Assembly (NCBI GenBank): GCA_031404815.1 | Contig: JANNIH010000033.1 | Span: 1-64,000 of the forward strand | Direction of reading: 5' to 3' | DNA length: 64,000 bases | Origin: DASYKS01 sp031404815 | GTDB taxonomy: Bacteria; Acidobacteriota; Thermoanaerobaculia; Multivoradales; UBA5704 | In this document: in pieces, positions 42,086-50,424 of the stretch | Position numbering within the stretch: the stretch's first letter is position 1 | How the letters are laid out: the number at the start of each line of letters is the position of its first letter | Position numbers and translations under genes: made by a program | The notes under the pieces: model-generated | Database searches by the model: none | Told to the model about the DNA's origin: nothing | Seen by the model: the letters and a program-made list of their open reading frames with translations, nothing else

Positions 42086-42817
42086 CTATTGCGGCGGGGT
42101 GACGTTCGGCTCGGCCGGCTCGGTGGGAGCGGTGGGAGCAGGGATCGCCGGGGGAGCTTCGATGCCGAGCAGCTCGACTTCGAAGATCAGCGTGGCGCCG
42201 GGCTTGATCTTCGGCGGGGCGCCGCGGTCGCCGTAGGCGGATTCCGACGGGCAGACCAGCTTTGCCTTGCCGCCCACCTTCATCTTCTGCACCCCCTCGG
42301 TCCAGCAGGGGATGACGCCGTTCAGCGGGAAGGTGATCGGCTCGCCGCGGTCGCGCGAGCTGTCGAACACATCGCCGCTGATCAGCGTGCCGTGGTAGTG
42401 CACCTTCACCTGATCGGTCGGCGCCGGGTTGGCGCCCGTGCCGGCCGCGGTCTCGATGTAGATCACGCCCGAAGGGAGCTTCGTGGCCCCGGTCTCGCCG
42501 GTCGCCTTTTCGAGAAAGGCCTTGCTCGCTTCCTTCTCCTTGGCCGCGGCCTGGGTCGCGCGCGTCGCGGCGAACGCTTGAATCTTCGGGCCGAACTCCT
42601 CCAACGAGGCTTCGAGCTTGCCGCCGGCGACCCCGTCGGCCAGCCCCTGCTGCACCAGCTTCACCTCGTCCGGCGTCAAGCTGAACGGTGCCAGGTTCTG
42701 GCTGATCGCCACACCCAGGACATACAGCGTCTTCTCGTCGTCGGTCTTGAGCTCCGCGCCGGCCACCTGCGCCGCGAGCAAGAGGGTTGAAGCGCCCACC
42801 ATGATGTGTCTGAGCAT
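42086..42817 (-). CDS. FKBP-type peptidyl-prolyl isomerase (FkpA/Mip-like)
   Basis: This 243-residue periplasmic chaperone has a signal peptide (MVGASTLLLAAQVAGA), an N-terminal helical dimerisation domain of the FKBP_N type (LYVLGVAISQNLAPF, then EVKLVQQGLADGVAG) and a C-terminal FKBP domain with KVHYHGTLISGDVFDSS, GVIPCWTEGVQKMKVGG and a closing GATLIFEVELLGI strand. A Pro/Ala/Glu-rich tail follows. AAAGGA precedes the ATG. It helps fold exported proteins. Confidence 0.94.
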   Translation of the reverse strand: MLRHIMVGASTLLLAAQVAGAELKTDDEKTLYVLGVAISQNLAPFSLTPDEVKLVQQGLADGVAGGKLEASLEEFGPKIQAFAATRATQAAAKEKEASKAFLEKATGETGATKLPSGVIYIETAAGTGANPAPTDQVKVHYHGTLISGDVFDSSRDRGEPITFPLNGVIPCWTEGVQKMKVGGKAKLVCPSESAYGDRGAPPKIKPGATLIFEVELLGIEAPPAIPAPTAPTEPAEPNVTPPQ

Positions 42818-42989
42818 GAAAACGATCCTTTACGTAGGATGGGTTGTACGACCCCGATCCGGACCTCTCGGTCTCCGCAATTGGGGAGCGTCGCGAGCCG
42901 ACCGGACCGAAGCGCCCGGTGGGCGATCCGTCGGGAAGAAGGAGCAAGATCTCATATTGCCCGGGGGGCTCGCAAATGGCGCCAGGGGG

Positions 42990-44450
42990 TCAGACTTCTC
43001 CGGCGATCGGCCGTTCGTCGATCACCCCCGCGCAGACGAACAGGGCTTCGATTTCGCGCGTGAGGCCAGGGTTGGCGTCGATCGAGACCCGTACGAGCTG
43101 GCCGCTCTTCGACCCGTGGCGCAGCCTGCAGACCGCCGGGACCAGTGCGTGAGCGCCGAGGGCGGGGGAAAACGAGCGGCAGCTCTCGGGCAAAGGGATC
43201 TCCGCGGGGAGCACGAGGAGGTTCGGCAGCTCCTGCCGGCAGAGGCGATAGAGCTCCTCTTCCCGCTGCGCGACGAAGGCGGGAATCCCGGCGTTGGCGA
43301 GCGATTCCGCCACGGTGGCCCAGAGCTTCTCCGCCGGGTCGAACACCACCGCCGCCCAGAGCCGATCGGGGAACGGGCTCCAATCGAAAGGCAGGCGGAC
43401 GGCGACCTTGGGGGCGTCTGCGCCCTCGGTTGCGACCAGGATCTCCTGGCTGCCGTCCGCGAGTTGGCTCGAGACGAGCTCGACCTCGCCGCCCGGGGGG
43501 GCCGCCTCGACCGCGGCGCTCAAGGTCGCCGCGATCGCTTGGGAGAGGTGATTCTTGTCGCCCACCGAGGGGAGCGACAGTCCCTCCTCGCGCCAGCGAA
43601 TTCGCACCCCGCAACGATGTGCGCGATCGGCCGCCAACTCACGTTCGGCGCGCGCGAGCGAGCGCAGGTTCAACCGTTCGGCGCTCGGCGGCAGATCGCT
43701 CGGGGCGCAGAGGTCGGGCGCGATGCCCCGGAGGAGATCGTCCTGCAGCCGATTCAGCCGCGCCAGCTCTCGATTCGAGCGTTCGAGTCGCGCCACCACC
43801 TCGCAGTAAGGGTTGAGATCGCGGGTCACGCCGAGATACCCCGCGACCGCCTCTTGCGCGTCGCGAAAGGTCGTGATCGTCTGCCAGACGCGGATCAGCT
43901 CGCCGCTCGCTCGCCGATTGACTAGCTCGCCGCTCCAGCTGCCGAGTTGGGGGTCGGTCAAGTCGCCCCAGATGGTGCGGAAGAAGGAGCGCGGCGCCTG
44001 CCGCGAATTGACGATCCGCGGATTGCGCCCGAGGACCTCCGCCAAGGGGACACCGTACAGCTCCAACCAGCGGGCGCTGGCGCCGAGGATCGCCGGGGAG
44101 GCATCGGTGTAGACCACGGCGTCGCGGCTGCGCGCGAGCACCGAGTAGACGAACGCCAGCCGAGAGAGGCCGCTCGAATGGGCTTGGACCGGGCGCACCA
44201 GCAGGAACGTTGCCCCTGCCGCGGCGAACATCGCGACGTCGAGCCCGAGCCCCGAGCGGGCATCGACGCGCAGGAATTCCGCTTCGTGGTCGCGAAGCCT
44301 ACCGAGCACGAGCTCGACGCGCAGCAGCCCCTCGCTCGCGAGCAGCGCCGCGAGCGGGGGGGCAGGCCCCCCCGGCCCGGGGGGCTCCAAGGGCTCCGCG
44401 TCGGTTACCGCGTCGCCCGGGGCGATGCGAAAACGGCTCCAGCTCTCCAC
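42990..44450 (-). CDS. PAS-containing degenerate sensor kinase-like protein
   Basis: This 486-residue soluble protein has an N-terminal alpha/beta part (residues about 30-110), a PAS domain (DAVVYTDASPAILGASARWLELYG through GYLGVTRDLNPY, about 120-220) and a coiled-coil (VARLERSNRELARLNRLQDDL). A kinase-like ATPase fold then seems degenerate: VGDKNHLSQAIAATLSAAV sits where an N-box would be, with no G boxes. The last 150 residues resemble a receiver domain without the phospho-Asp. No DHp histidine is evident. It is the last gene of the roadblock cassette and starts 19 bp after the PhnD-like gene. A scaffold or allosteric role is more likely than kinase activity. Confidence 0.7.
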   Translation of the reverse strand: MESWSRFRIAPGDAVTDAEPLEPPGPGGPAPPLAALLASEGLLRVELVLGRLRDHEAEFLRVDARSGLGLDVAMFAAAGATFLLVRPVQAHSSGLSRLAFVYSVLARSRDAVVYTDASPAILGASARWLELYGVPLAEVLGRNPRIVNSRQAPRSFFRTIWGDLTDPQLGSWSGELVNRRASGELIRVWQTITTFRDAQEAVAGYLGVTRDLNPYCEVVARLERSNRELARLNRLQDDLLRGIAPDLCAPSDLPPSAERLNLRSLARAERELAADRAHRCGVRIRWREEGLSLPSVGDKNHLSQAIAATLSAAVEAAPPGGEVELVSSQLADGSQEILVATEGADAPKVAVRLPFDWSPFPDRLWAAVVFDPAEKLWATVAESLANAGIPAFVAQREEELYRLCRQELPNLLVLPAEIPLPESCRSFSPALGAHALVPAVCRLRHGSKSGQLVRVSIDANPGLTREIEALFVCAGVIDERPIAGEV

Positions 44451-44469
44451 GTCGTCTCCCGGCTCGCCG

Positions 44470-45222
44470 TTACGCTTTGAGCGTGTCCATCAAGTCGATC
44501 ATCAGGTCCGCCTCTTCCGCGCTCATCGGCGCCCAGCCGGTGGGCGCACCCAGATCGTTGAGCAGGGCGCGATCCGTTTCGCTGTCGAGCATCTGCGCGA
44601 GACCGGCGAGCAGACCTTCGCGCAGCGCCGCCAGCCGCGGGCCGACCAGTAACGAGTGGCGCACGACGTAGATGTGGCTCTCCGCGATCGGCCGCAACAG
44701 GTTCCGCGTAGTTTGGGACAGCTCGCGGTAGGCGGCCGCGAGGAAGAAGCCCGCGGTCGTTTCGCCGGTGATCACACCCTTGGCCACCAGCACGGGGTTG
44801 CGCTTGGTCGTCACCTGGACCGCCGGTCCGACCAGGTCGACCGGTTCGAGCAAGATGCGGCAGATCCGCTCGACGTCCGGCGCGTCGGTCGCGGCCACGG
44901 TGAGCGCCGTGCCCGCCAGATCGCCGAGCGCGTGGAGGCCGCCATCGGCCGAGACGGCGATCAGCGCCTCGTCGGAGACTCCGGTCGGGCTCGCGAGCGG
45001 CAGGAAGCCCCGTTCGCGCACCAAGAGCGCCGTGTCGGCCGCGTTCGCGAAGATCAGGTCGACGGCGTCGCGCTCGATCGCCCCGTGCAGGTCGGCGAAA
45101 TCGTCATAGGCGGTGAGGTGGAACGGCTCGCCGGTCAGCTTCTGGAGCCGGGTGTTGAACACGAACCAGTGCGAGAGATCGCGTAGGTTGACGTCAGGGC
45201 TGAGCGCGAACTGGTAGGTCAT
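44470..45222 (-). CDS. PhnD-like solute-binding protein without signal peptide
   Basis: This 250-residue protein has the two-lobed fold of phosphate/phosphonate-binding PhnD proteins, with segments such as DAVDLIFANAADTALL, ASPTGVSDEALIAVSADGG and VTTKRNPVLVAKGVITGE. It starts MTYQFALSPDVNL with no signal peptide or lipobox, so it should remain in the cytoplasm. No permease or ATPase genes are adjacent. Its start overlaps the stop of the PAS protein gene (ATGA). The context suggests a ligand-sensing subunit of a signalling complex and not a transporter part. Confidence 0.75.
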   Translation of the reverse strand: MTYQFALSPDVNLRDLSHWFVFNTRLQKLTGEPFHLTAYDDFADLHGAIERDAVDLIFANAADTALLVRERGFLPLASPTGVSDEALIAVSADGGLHALGDLAGTALTVAATDAPDVERICRILLEPVDLVGPAVQVTTKRNPVLVAKGVITGETTAGFFLAAAYRELSQTTRNLLRPIAESHIYVVRHSLLVGPRLAALREGLLAGLAQMLDSETDRALLNDLGAPTGWAPMSAEEADLMIDLMDTLKA

Positions 45223-45722
45223 CCTTGGCCCCCTTCGGCCGGCGCCGCGCGCCGCATCGATTCATAGAGCTGTTCGGCGGCCTCCACCTTGGCGCGCGAC
45301 GGCTCTCGGCGCACGGAGGTGAAGCCGACCATCCGGCCTTGGCGGAGCTTGGGGATCACGGTCGCATAGACCCAGTAAAAGCCGCCGTCCTTGCGCAGGT
45401 TTTTGACGTAGCCATTCCAACGCCCGCCCGCATCGACGGTGGCCCAAAGGTCCGCAAAAGCGGCGGCGGGCATGTCCGGGTGCCGCAAGATATGGTGAGG
45501 CTGGCCGATCAGCTCCTCGCGCTTGAAGCCCGACATGCGGATGAACGCTTCGTTGCACATCTCGATCTTGCCGGCCAGATCGGTCTGCGAGACGATCAGC
45601 TCGCCGGGCGGAAAGGGCGTCTCGTGCCGGGTCACCAGCACCTGCCGCGACGTTCCGTCATGGTAGCGGAGGACCACGGGGTGCCCCTCGCCGACGAGAT
45701 CGCTCGATTTCATGTCTTCCAT
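45219..45722 (-). CDS. Single PAS-domain protein (Aer-like)
   Basis: This 167-residue protein consists of one PAS domain with flanking helices. It contains ELIVSQTDLAGKIEMCNEAF, MSGFKREELIGQPHHILRHP and WNGYVKNLRKDGGFYWVYA. These match the FAD-binding Aer-type PAS, in which the segment GQPHxxxRHPDMP is characteristic. GGAGG lies upstream of the ATG at 45722. It may sense redox state through a flavin. The gene overlaps the PhnD-like gene by ATGA and follows two roadblock genes. Confidence 0.88.
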   Translation of the reverse strand: MEDMKSSDLVGEGHPVVLRYHDGTSRQVLVTRHETPFPPGELIVSQTDLAGKIEMCNEAFIRMSGFKREELIGQPHHILRHPDMPAAAFADLWATVDAGGRWNGYVKNLRKDGGFYWVYATVIPKLRQGRMVGFTSVRREPSRAKVEAAEQLYESMRRAAPAEGGQG

Positions 45723-45744
45723 GGGAGTGCCTCCATTTCTATTC

Positions 45745-46179
45745 CTATCGCTCCTCGGAGCCCACCGGGGGCAGTGCATTTTCGGGTGACAGCGAGGGTG
45801 GCCCAAGCCCGGACAGCAGATGGCGCGCGGTCGCTGCGAGCTGGCGGCAGACGTCGGCGGAATTGGCATCCGCTTCGACGATCGCGGCGAGCATCGCTTC
45901 GCCATCGACCGGGAGAAAGATCAGCTGTCGATCCTGGCCGGCCAGATGGAGGTGGTGGACGGCCCCCACCTCGAGGTCCTGTCGGCTGCGCACCATCAGG
46001 TCGGAGATCCCGGCGGCCAGCGCCGCCAGGCGTTCTTCGAGCGCCCGCGAGCCGAGCGACGAGGCCAACGGCAGACCCGCGCCGTCGACCAACACGACGC
46101 TCCGGATTCCCCGCCAGCGCCGCACCACGGCCTGCAGTAGCTCTTGGAGCTCGAGCCCTCGCCCGGCGAAACGGCTCAT
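45745..46179 (-). CDS. Roadblock/LC7 domain protein 2
   Basis: This 144-residue protein carries a roadblock/LC7 fold (GIRSVVLVDGAGLPLASSLG, SDLMVRSRQDL, RQLIFLPVDGEAMLAAIV) with a 30-residue disordered C-terminal tail. Roadblock proteins such as MglB act on small Ras-like GTPases in polarity and signalling. Its start overlaps the stop of the first roadblock gene (ATGA). No intact MglA-type GTPase is encoded in the window. Confidence 0.85.
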   Translation of the reverse strand: MSRFAGRGLELQELLQAVVRRWRGIRSVVLVDGAGLPLASSLGSRALEERLAALAAGISDLMVRSRQDLEVGAVHHLHLAGQDRQLIFLPVDGEAMLAAIVEADANSADVCRQLAATARHLLSGLGPPSLSPENALPPVGSEER

Positions 46180-46544
46180 ACCAGCCTCGCCAGCTCCTGG
46201 GCTGCGCGCTTCATGTCGAGGAGGACCATCCCTAATTTACCGGCCGGACCGACGATGGTTTGTAATACTGCCTCATGTCCGGCTTGCATGAGGATCACGT
46301 AGCCATCGCTCCCCTTGACGTAGACCTGCTCCAAGGCGCCGCGTTTGAGCTCGTTGGCGGTCCGCTCTCCGAGCGAGAGCACAGCCGCCGCCATGGCCGA
46401 AACGCGGTCCTCGTCCACCCCGCTCGGCAGCGCCGAGGAGAGGGGGAGGCCGTCGAGCGTGACCATCGCGGCCCCTTCGACATCCGGGGTCGTGCTGACC
46501 AAGTTGCGGAGGACCTGCTGCATCTGTTCGGCGCGATTCGCCAT
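46176..46544 (-). CDS. Roadblock/LC7 domain protein 1
   Basis: This 122-residue roadblock/LC7 protein contains VEGAAMVTLDGLPLSSALPS, MAAAVLSLGERTANELKRG and YVILMQAGHEAVLQTIV. It is close to the canonical MglB-like length. Two adjacent, translationally coupled roadblock genes suggest a heterodimer. The upstream DUF4388 gene ends 115 bp away, leaving room for a separate promoter. Confidence 0.88.
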   Translation of the reverse strand: MANRAEQMQQVLRNLVSTTPDVEGAAMVTLDGLPLSSALPSGVDEDRVSAMAAAVLSLGERTANELKRGALEQVYVKGSDGYVILMQAGHEAVLQTIVGPAGKLGMVLLDMKRAAQELARLV

Positions 46545-46658
46545 CCTGAAGTCCTTTCTCGGCCCAATCTTGGGCCTACGGGTGCGACCTGATTCCTACA
46601 GAGGAAGTTCGAAAACCGGCACGGCCTTTCGGTGTCGGCGGAAATGAGTGCCGGGCGC

Positions 46659-47738
46659 TCAATGCAAGGCTCCCGCGATCGGCGGAGCGCCGCGTTCTAG
46701 GAGTTGGACCGCCGCCACGATGTCGCTGACCGCGTGTTCCGAGGTGGAGGCGAAGATGACCTCGACGCCTCTGGGGAGCAGACCCTTCCAGAGTTCGACC
46801 TCGTCGGCAGAGCGGTTCCCCACGCGCAGGACCGCGAGGGCGAGGGAAGGGGCGAGCGATTCGAGGACGAATCGGTTGCGGCGCGAGATCGGCAGCGCGG
46901 TGAGCGAAAGAAAGCAACCGGACGGGAGGCGCGTGCGCAGAAAGGAGGGGGTCGCCGGATCGACCGGATGGGGCGATGGGGTGGCGCCCAGGCACGCTTC
47001 GATCCGGTGCAGCGTCTCGTCCGCTTCGTCCGCATGCTCGCGGTCGAAGGCGAACAGGGCGCGAACGATGCGCCGAGCGTCCGACCGGGCGGGCTCTCCT
47101 GCCGCCTTGCCGTTCGCGCGCTCCTTGGCACCGATGAATCCTTCTTCGATCAGCCGGGCGACCGCGAAGCCGAGGGTCACGGGGGCGTAGGGTAATATCT
47201 GCTCCAGGTCGCGCCGGGTCGCCCCCGGCTGCGCCTGCAAATAGGTGAGAACATCGAGCGCGCCGCGCACAGCTCCGAGCGTCTGCGGGACCGGTTGGTG
47301 GAGCAGGCGGTAGAGCGGCTCGGCCCGTTCTGGAATCAGGGTGTTCCGCGCCTCGATCTCGTCAGCGAGCTGGACGGCGTCGAGCAGCAGTTCCTGGACC
47401 GCCAGCGGCTCCTGTCCCGCGGCCAGATTTTCGGCCGGGGCCACCTCGAACCGAAAGCTCCCCTCCTTCCACCAGACGAAAGCCAGGGCCGCGTCCCACT
47501 CCCGAAGCCGCCCGCACTCCACGTTGACCAGTCCGCGCGGCACGACATCGCAGCTCGCCTCTTGGCCGTGGCTTTCGAACTGCAACCGCCCGGTCTTGCC
47601 GAGGTATTGGAACACCTGAAGAAGCTCGAAGGCGGTGAGGCACGCCAGATCCCCCTCGAAGCTCCCGGCGATCCGATCGCCGGTTCGGGGCGGTCCTGGA
47701 GACGCGGCGAGGCCTCGCTGCATCACGGCCAGGGCCAC
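46659..47738 (-). CDS. DUF4388 protein with a degenerate GTPase-like C-terminus
   Basis: This protein of about 359 residues begins with a DUF4388 (PATAN-like) domain (GSFEGDLACLTAFELLQVFQ, TGRLQFESHGQEA, SFRFEV). A winged-helix-like middle part follows (TYLQAQPGATRRDLEQIL, FAVARLIEEGFIG). The C-terminal third (RNRFVLESLAPSLALAVLRV, DEVELWKGLLPRGVEVIFAS) lines up with the second half of MglA-like GTPases found in related DUF4388 proteins, but the G1, G3 and G4 motifs are missing. The GTG at 47738 is chosen because GGAGAG lies 5 bp upstream; TTG at 47762 and ATG at 47723 are alternatives. It heads the roadblock cassette. Confidence 0.75.
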   Translation of the reverse strand: MALAVMQRGLAASPGPPRTGDRIAGSFEGDLACLTAFELLQVFQYLGKTGRLQFESHGQEASCDVVPRGLVNVECGRLREWDAALAFVWWKEGSFRFEVAPAENLAAGQEPLAVQELLLDAVQLADEIEARNTLIPERAEPLYRLLHQPVPQTLGAVRGALDVLTYLQAQPGATRRDLEQILPYAPVTLGFAVARLIEEGFIGAKERANGKAAGEPARSDARRIVRALFAFDREHADEADETLHRIEACLGATPSPHPVDPATPSFLRTRLPSGCFLSLTALPISRRNRFVLESLAPSLALAVLRVGNRSADEVELWKGLLPRGVEVIFASTSEHAVSDIVAAVQLLERGAPPIAGALH

Positions 47739-47884
47739 TCTGCTCTCCGGTTCATAGTTCAAGCCAAGTGCAACCTTCGTGCCTATCGGGTGATACCCTG
47801 CGAGCTAGATTTCGTTGCGCGGCCGGAGCGCCGGGGAGGGCCCGGGGGGCCGATCCGCCGCAGGAATCGACAAGGAGCTTTACG

Positions 47885-48541
47885 ATGAAATCGATTCGTC
47901 CGCTCGCTGTGATTTGCCTCCTGGTTTCGTTCACGCCCGTAGGGTTCGCCGTGTTCGCGGCGGGCACGGCGGGCGGGTCGGCGGCGCCGCAGGTTCCCTC
48001 GGCAGCCCCGGCCGCTCCGCCCTCCGGCCCGCTGCTCAATCCGAAGCAACCGCAGGACGGGTTGCTCACCGGTGGCTTCGCCGGCCCCGAGGGTTTTCCG
48101 GTTCTCGCGGGTGAGGGGTACAAGACCTTCATCGACCTGCGCTCCGATGCCGAGGTCACACCGGAGCAGAGCGCGGCGGCGGTCGCCGCCGGGCTGCGCC
48201 TCGAACGGATCCCGATCGCCGGAGAAGGCGACTTGAACCTCGCCTCGGCGCGCGCCCTGGACACGCTGCTCGCCGACCGCTCGCTCTACCCCGTGGTGGT
48301 CGCCTGCGGCAGCGGCAATCGGGTGGGGGCTCTCCTGGCTCTCCGCGCCTTCTGGCTCGACGGCGCGACCGCCGAAGCGGCTCTGGAGCTAGGCCGGCGC
48401 GCGGGCCTGACCAAGATGGAGCCTTCGGTGCGGATCTTGCTCGGCCTGCCGCCGACGCCGGTCCCGGAGGTGCCGGCGCCGGCGCCCCAGGTGGCCCCGC
48501 CCGCCGATCGCAGCCCCCAATCCTCGTCGGCCCGAAGCTGA
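47885..48541 (+). CDS. Exported DUF442/BLH-type phosphatase-like protein
   Basis: This 218-residue protein has a signal peptide (LAVICLLVSFTPVGFAVFAA), a Pro/Ala-rich spacer and a dual-specificity-phosphatase-like domain. The domain has FIDLRSDAEVTPEQSAAAVA, the IPIAGEGDL segment and the active-site loop VVACGSGNRVGALLAL, a CxxxxR variant typical of the beta-lactamase-hydrolase-like (DUF442) group. A Pro-rich tail follows. AAGGAG precedes the ATG. It may act as a periplasmic phosphatase or sulfur-transfer protein. It is divergent from the DUF4388 gene. Confidence 0.82.
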   Translation: MKSIRPLAVICLLVSFTPVGFAVFAAGTAGGSAAPQVPSAAPAAPPSGPLLNPKQPQDGLLTGGFAGPEGFPVLAGEGYKTFIDLRSDAEVTPEQSAAAVAAGLRLERIPIAGEGDLNLASARALDTLLADRSLYPVVVACGSGNRVGALLALRAFWLDGATAEAALELGRRAGLTKMEPSVRILLGLPPTPVPEVPAPAPQVAPPADRSPQSSSARS

Positions 48542-48594
48542 AGCCACGCCCGGCCCGGCGCCGCAACACCGCGAGCTTTGTCGAGGCGGACGGT

Positions 48595-48797
48595 CTATCC
48601 GGACTCGGCGTCGTCGGCCCCGGGAGGCGGAGTGTCGTCGTTGTCGAGCCGGTCGATCTCGATGCCGACGATTCCCTTGTCGTCGGCGACGCCGATCACC
48701 AGGTCGCCGCCTTCGGTGTTGAGAAACGCGGCGATGGTTTTGAGCACGGCGTGGGTTACCCCTTTGTCGTCCTGACGGTTTTCTCTGAGGCTCTCAC
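48595..48797 (-). pseudogene. AlbA_2 (schlafen-like) domain fragment
   Basis: About 66 codons match the AlbA_2 putative DNA/ATP-binding domain: VLKTIAAFLNTEGGDLVIGV and then DDKGIVGIEIDRL. The fragment ends in an acidic tail and a stop. It is fused at 48792-48797 to an hsdR fragment in a different frame and has no start of its own, so it is a relic. Confidence 0.7.
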
Positions 48798-49001
48798 GAT
48801 GACGGCGGAGCGCTTGCCGGGCAGCTCGCCGATCTTTTCGGTGATCACCGGAAACTTCTGGGGGGTGGTGACGATGATGGTCTTGCCGGCTTCGAGCGCG
48901 TCTTTGAGCTGGACCGATTTCTGGTCGATGTTCTCGACCACGCCCGGCTGCTGCTCGAACTGGCGCATCGTGGCCTGGAGCTGGCGGTCGAGGATGCGCC
49001 A
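48792..49001 (-). pseudogene. hsdR: hsdR fragment (type I restriction motor domain)
   Basis: About 70 codons match an internal part of the HsdR helicase domain: RILDRQLQATMRQFEQ, VENIDQKSVQLKDALEAGKT and IIVTTPQKFPVI, with the sequence breaking at SAVIV, just before the DEAH motif. Everything N-terminal and C-terminal is missing. The intact hsdM lies 2.3 kb away on the same strand, so this is what remains of the restriction subunit. Confidence 0.8.
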
Positions 49002-49183
49002 TGAGAGGTGCTCAATCAGACCTGCCAGCTCGGAATCTTTCCCTGGGAGCGCCGAGCACCAGCTCGGCACCGAAGCGGCAGGGAGCGCCCAAGCTGCCGA
49101 GCTGGGGGCGCGGCTGTCCCCGGGGGCCTCTCGAAGAGAGAGGGGCACTGGACAGGCCCGAGCCTCGGGAGTATCTTTTCCCT

Positions 49184-49435
49184 ATGAGGGCCGAGATCCA
49201 TCTCGAAGGGGAATTGCTCACCGAGGCCGAGCGCTTCGCGATCGCTCGCGGCGCCACCCTTCAGGCCCTGGTGGAAGAGGCCCTGCGGCAACTCCTCAAA
49301 GAGCGGAGTCCGCATCCTCCGAAGCCGGCCGACGAGCTGCCCACCTGGGGCTCCGGCTGGCTGCGGCCCGGAGTCGACCTCGACAAGAGTGTTGCGTTGC
49401 TCGACCTGATGGATCAGGACGATGCTCCTGTTTGA
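49184..49435 (+). CDS. vapB: Antitoxin of second vapBC pair
   Basis: This 83-residue protein starts MRAEIHLEGELLTEAERFA and continues with RGATLQALVEEALRQLL, a ribbon-helix-helix or CopG-like DNA-binding start, then a Pro-rich linker and a toxin-binding tail (GWLRPGVDLDKSVALLDLMD). It overlaps the following PIN toxin frame by 14 bp. The gene itself is intact although its toxin is frameshifted. It is inserted between hsdR and hsdS relics. Confidence 0.75.
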   Translation: MRAEIHLEGELLTEAERFAIARGATLQALVEEALRQLLKERSPHPPKPADELPTWGSGWLRPGVDLDKSVALLDLMDQDDAPV

Positions 49436-49850
49436 CGTCAACATTCTGGTCTACGCCCACCGAAAAGACGGCCCCGATTTCGCGCTCTATCAGGCCTGGT
49501 TCCAAGAAGCCCTGGACGGAGCCGAGCCCTTCGCCATGGCGGATGTCGTTTTAAGCGGCTTCGTCCGGGTAGTGACCAACCCGAGGATCTTCAGCCAGCC
49601 GCCTCCGATCGAAGTGGCGCTGGCCTTCGGCGAAGCGATCCGCTCCCGCCCGAACTGCGTTCCTGTTTTTGCGGGGCCGCGCCATTGGAGCATCTTTTCC
49701 GACCTTGCCGCGCGGTGAACGCCCGAGGAAACCTGGTAACCGACGCGCATTTGGCGGCCCTGGCCATCGAATCCGACTGCGAATGGATTTCTACTGAAAC
49801 CGACGCTGGACGAAGTGCAAGCCGTGTCGCGACCCTGTCGCAAGTCACAC
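49422..49850 (+). pseudogene. vapC: PIN-domain toxin (VapC) with frameshift
   Basis: The first 95 codons encode a PIN domain (LLFDVNILVYAHRKDGP, DVVLSGFVRVVTNPRIF, FAGPRHWSIFSDL). At about 49705 one base is missing. The reading frame then stops at 49716-49718, while the rest of the domain (NARGNLVTDAHLAALAIESD) continues in the next frame. The lost part contains two of the active-site acids. Downstream the similarity fades near 49850. The toxin is probably dead unless the missing base is a sequencing error. Confidence 0.8.
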
Positions 49851-49888
49851 CGTTTCCGGATGCTTCACCGCGAAGCGCGGCGCGAAGC

Positions 49889-50215
49889 TTATGCGGCCTC
49901 CTCCCGCACGTCGATCTTGCCTGTCACCGCGGCGGAGATGAGGGCGGTGCGGAGTTCTTTGAGGCGGTCGAAGGCGTCCCGGACCTTGGCGACGAGTGCG
50001 TCGATCCGCGACGTCTCTCGGTCAGGGAACGCTGTGATCCTGTCTTGTTCGCCGCTCGGGGGTACCTGAATTCTAATCCGCGCCATCACGCTGTTCATTA
50101 ACTTTGGATTGATATCGTGTCGTACGAACCAACCTGTGGCCAGATTGAGCGCGTCTCTCATGAAGCCGAGACCAAGTTGATTTGGAGGTTGCGCCTTATC
50201 GGTTGGTGTCGCCTT
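49889..50215 (-). pseudogene. hsdS: hsdS 3' fragment (type I specificity subunit)
   Basis: About 100 codons match the end of HsdS: VPPSGEQDRITAFPDRETS, RIDALVAKVRDAFDRLKELR and TALISAAVTGKIDVREEA. This is the conserved coiled-coil and C-terminal repeat; the target recognition domains are gone. The fragment meets the truncated abiEii gene at about 50235. With only this remnant hsdM has no specificity partner in the window. Confidence 0.8.
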
Positions 50216-50424
50216 AGCTCGTAATGGTGGGCGCTTGACAGACGTAGCAGCATCGCGCCCTTGAGCACGAAACGGTCCCGGGCGTCGGACAGGCCGAGGC
50301 GATACAGAAACCGTTCGAAGCAGTAGCTCGTGAGCACCACCTGGTACACGTCGCCCGTCCGCTTCGCCCGTTTCAGCAACCGCGCCGCGACGGAGGCCGG
50401 AAGGTTGGCCTTGCCGTCGTTCAT
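50158..50424 (-). pseudogene. Truncated AbiEii-type nucleotidyltransferase toxin
   Basis: The first 62 codons match the start of AbiEii toxins (SVAARLLKRAKRTGDVYQVV, CFERFLYRLGLSDARDRFV, LKGAMLLRL). The sequence then leaves the family just before the TRDLDLLG nucleotidyltransferase motif and continues 26 codons into unrelated sequence. The catalytic domain is therefore missing. Its start overlaps the abiEi stop (ATGA), the normal arrangement of abiE operons. Confidence 0.8.

Noticed and set aside
41121..42947. A 608-codon minus-strand frame across the hydrolase and FKBP genes
   Set aside because: It spans two well-defined genes in another frame and its translation is arginine-rich low-complexity sequence.
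44470..45222. Part of a phosphonate ABC importer
   Set aside because: There is no signal peptide and no permease or ATPase gene nearby. The gene is translationally coupled to PAS and roadblock signalling genes.
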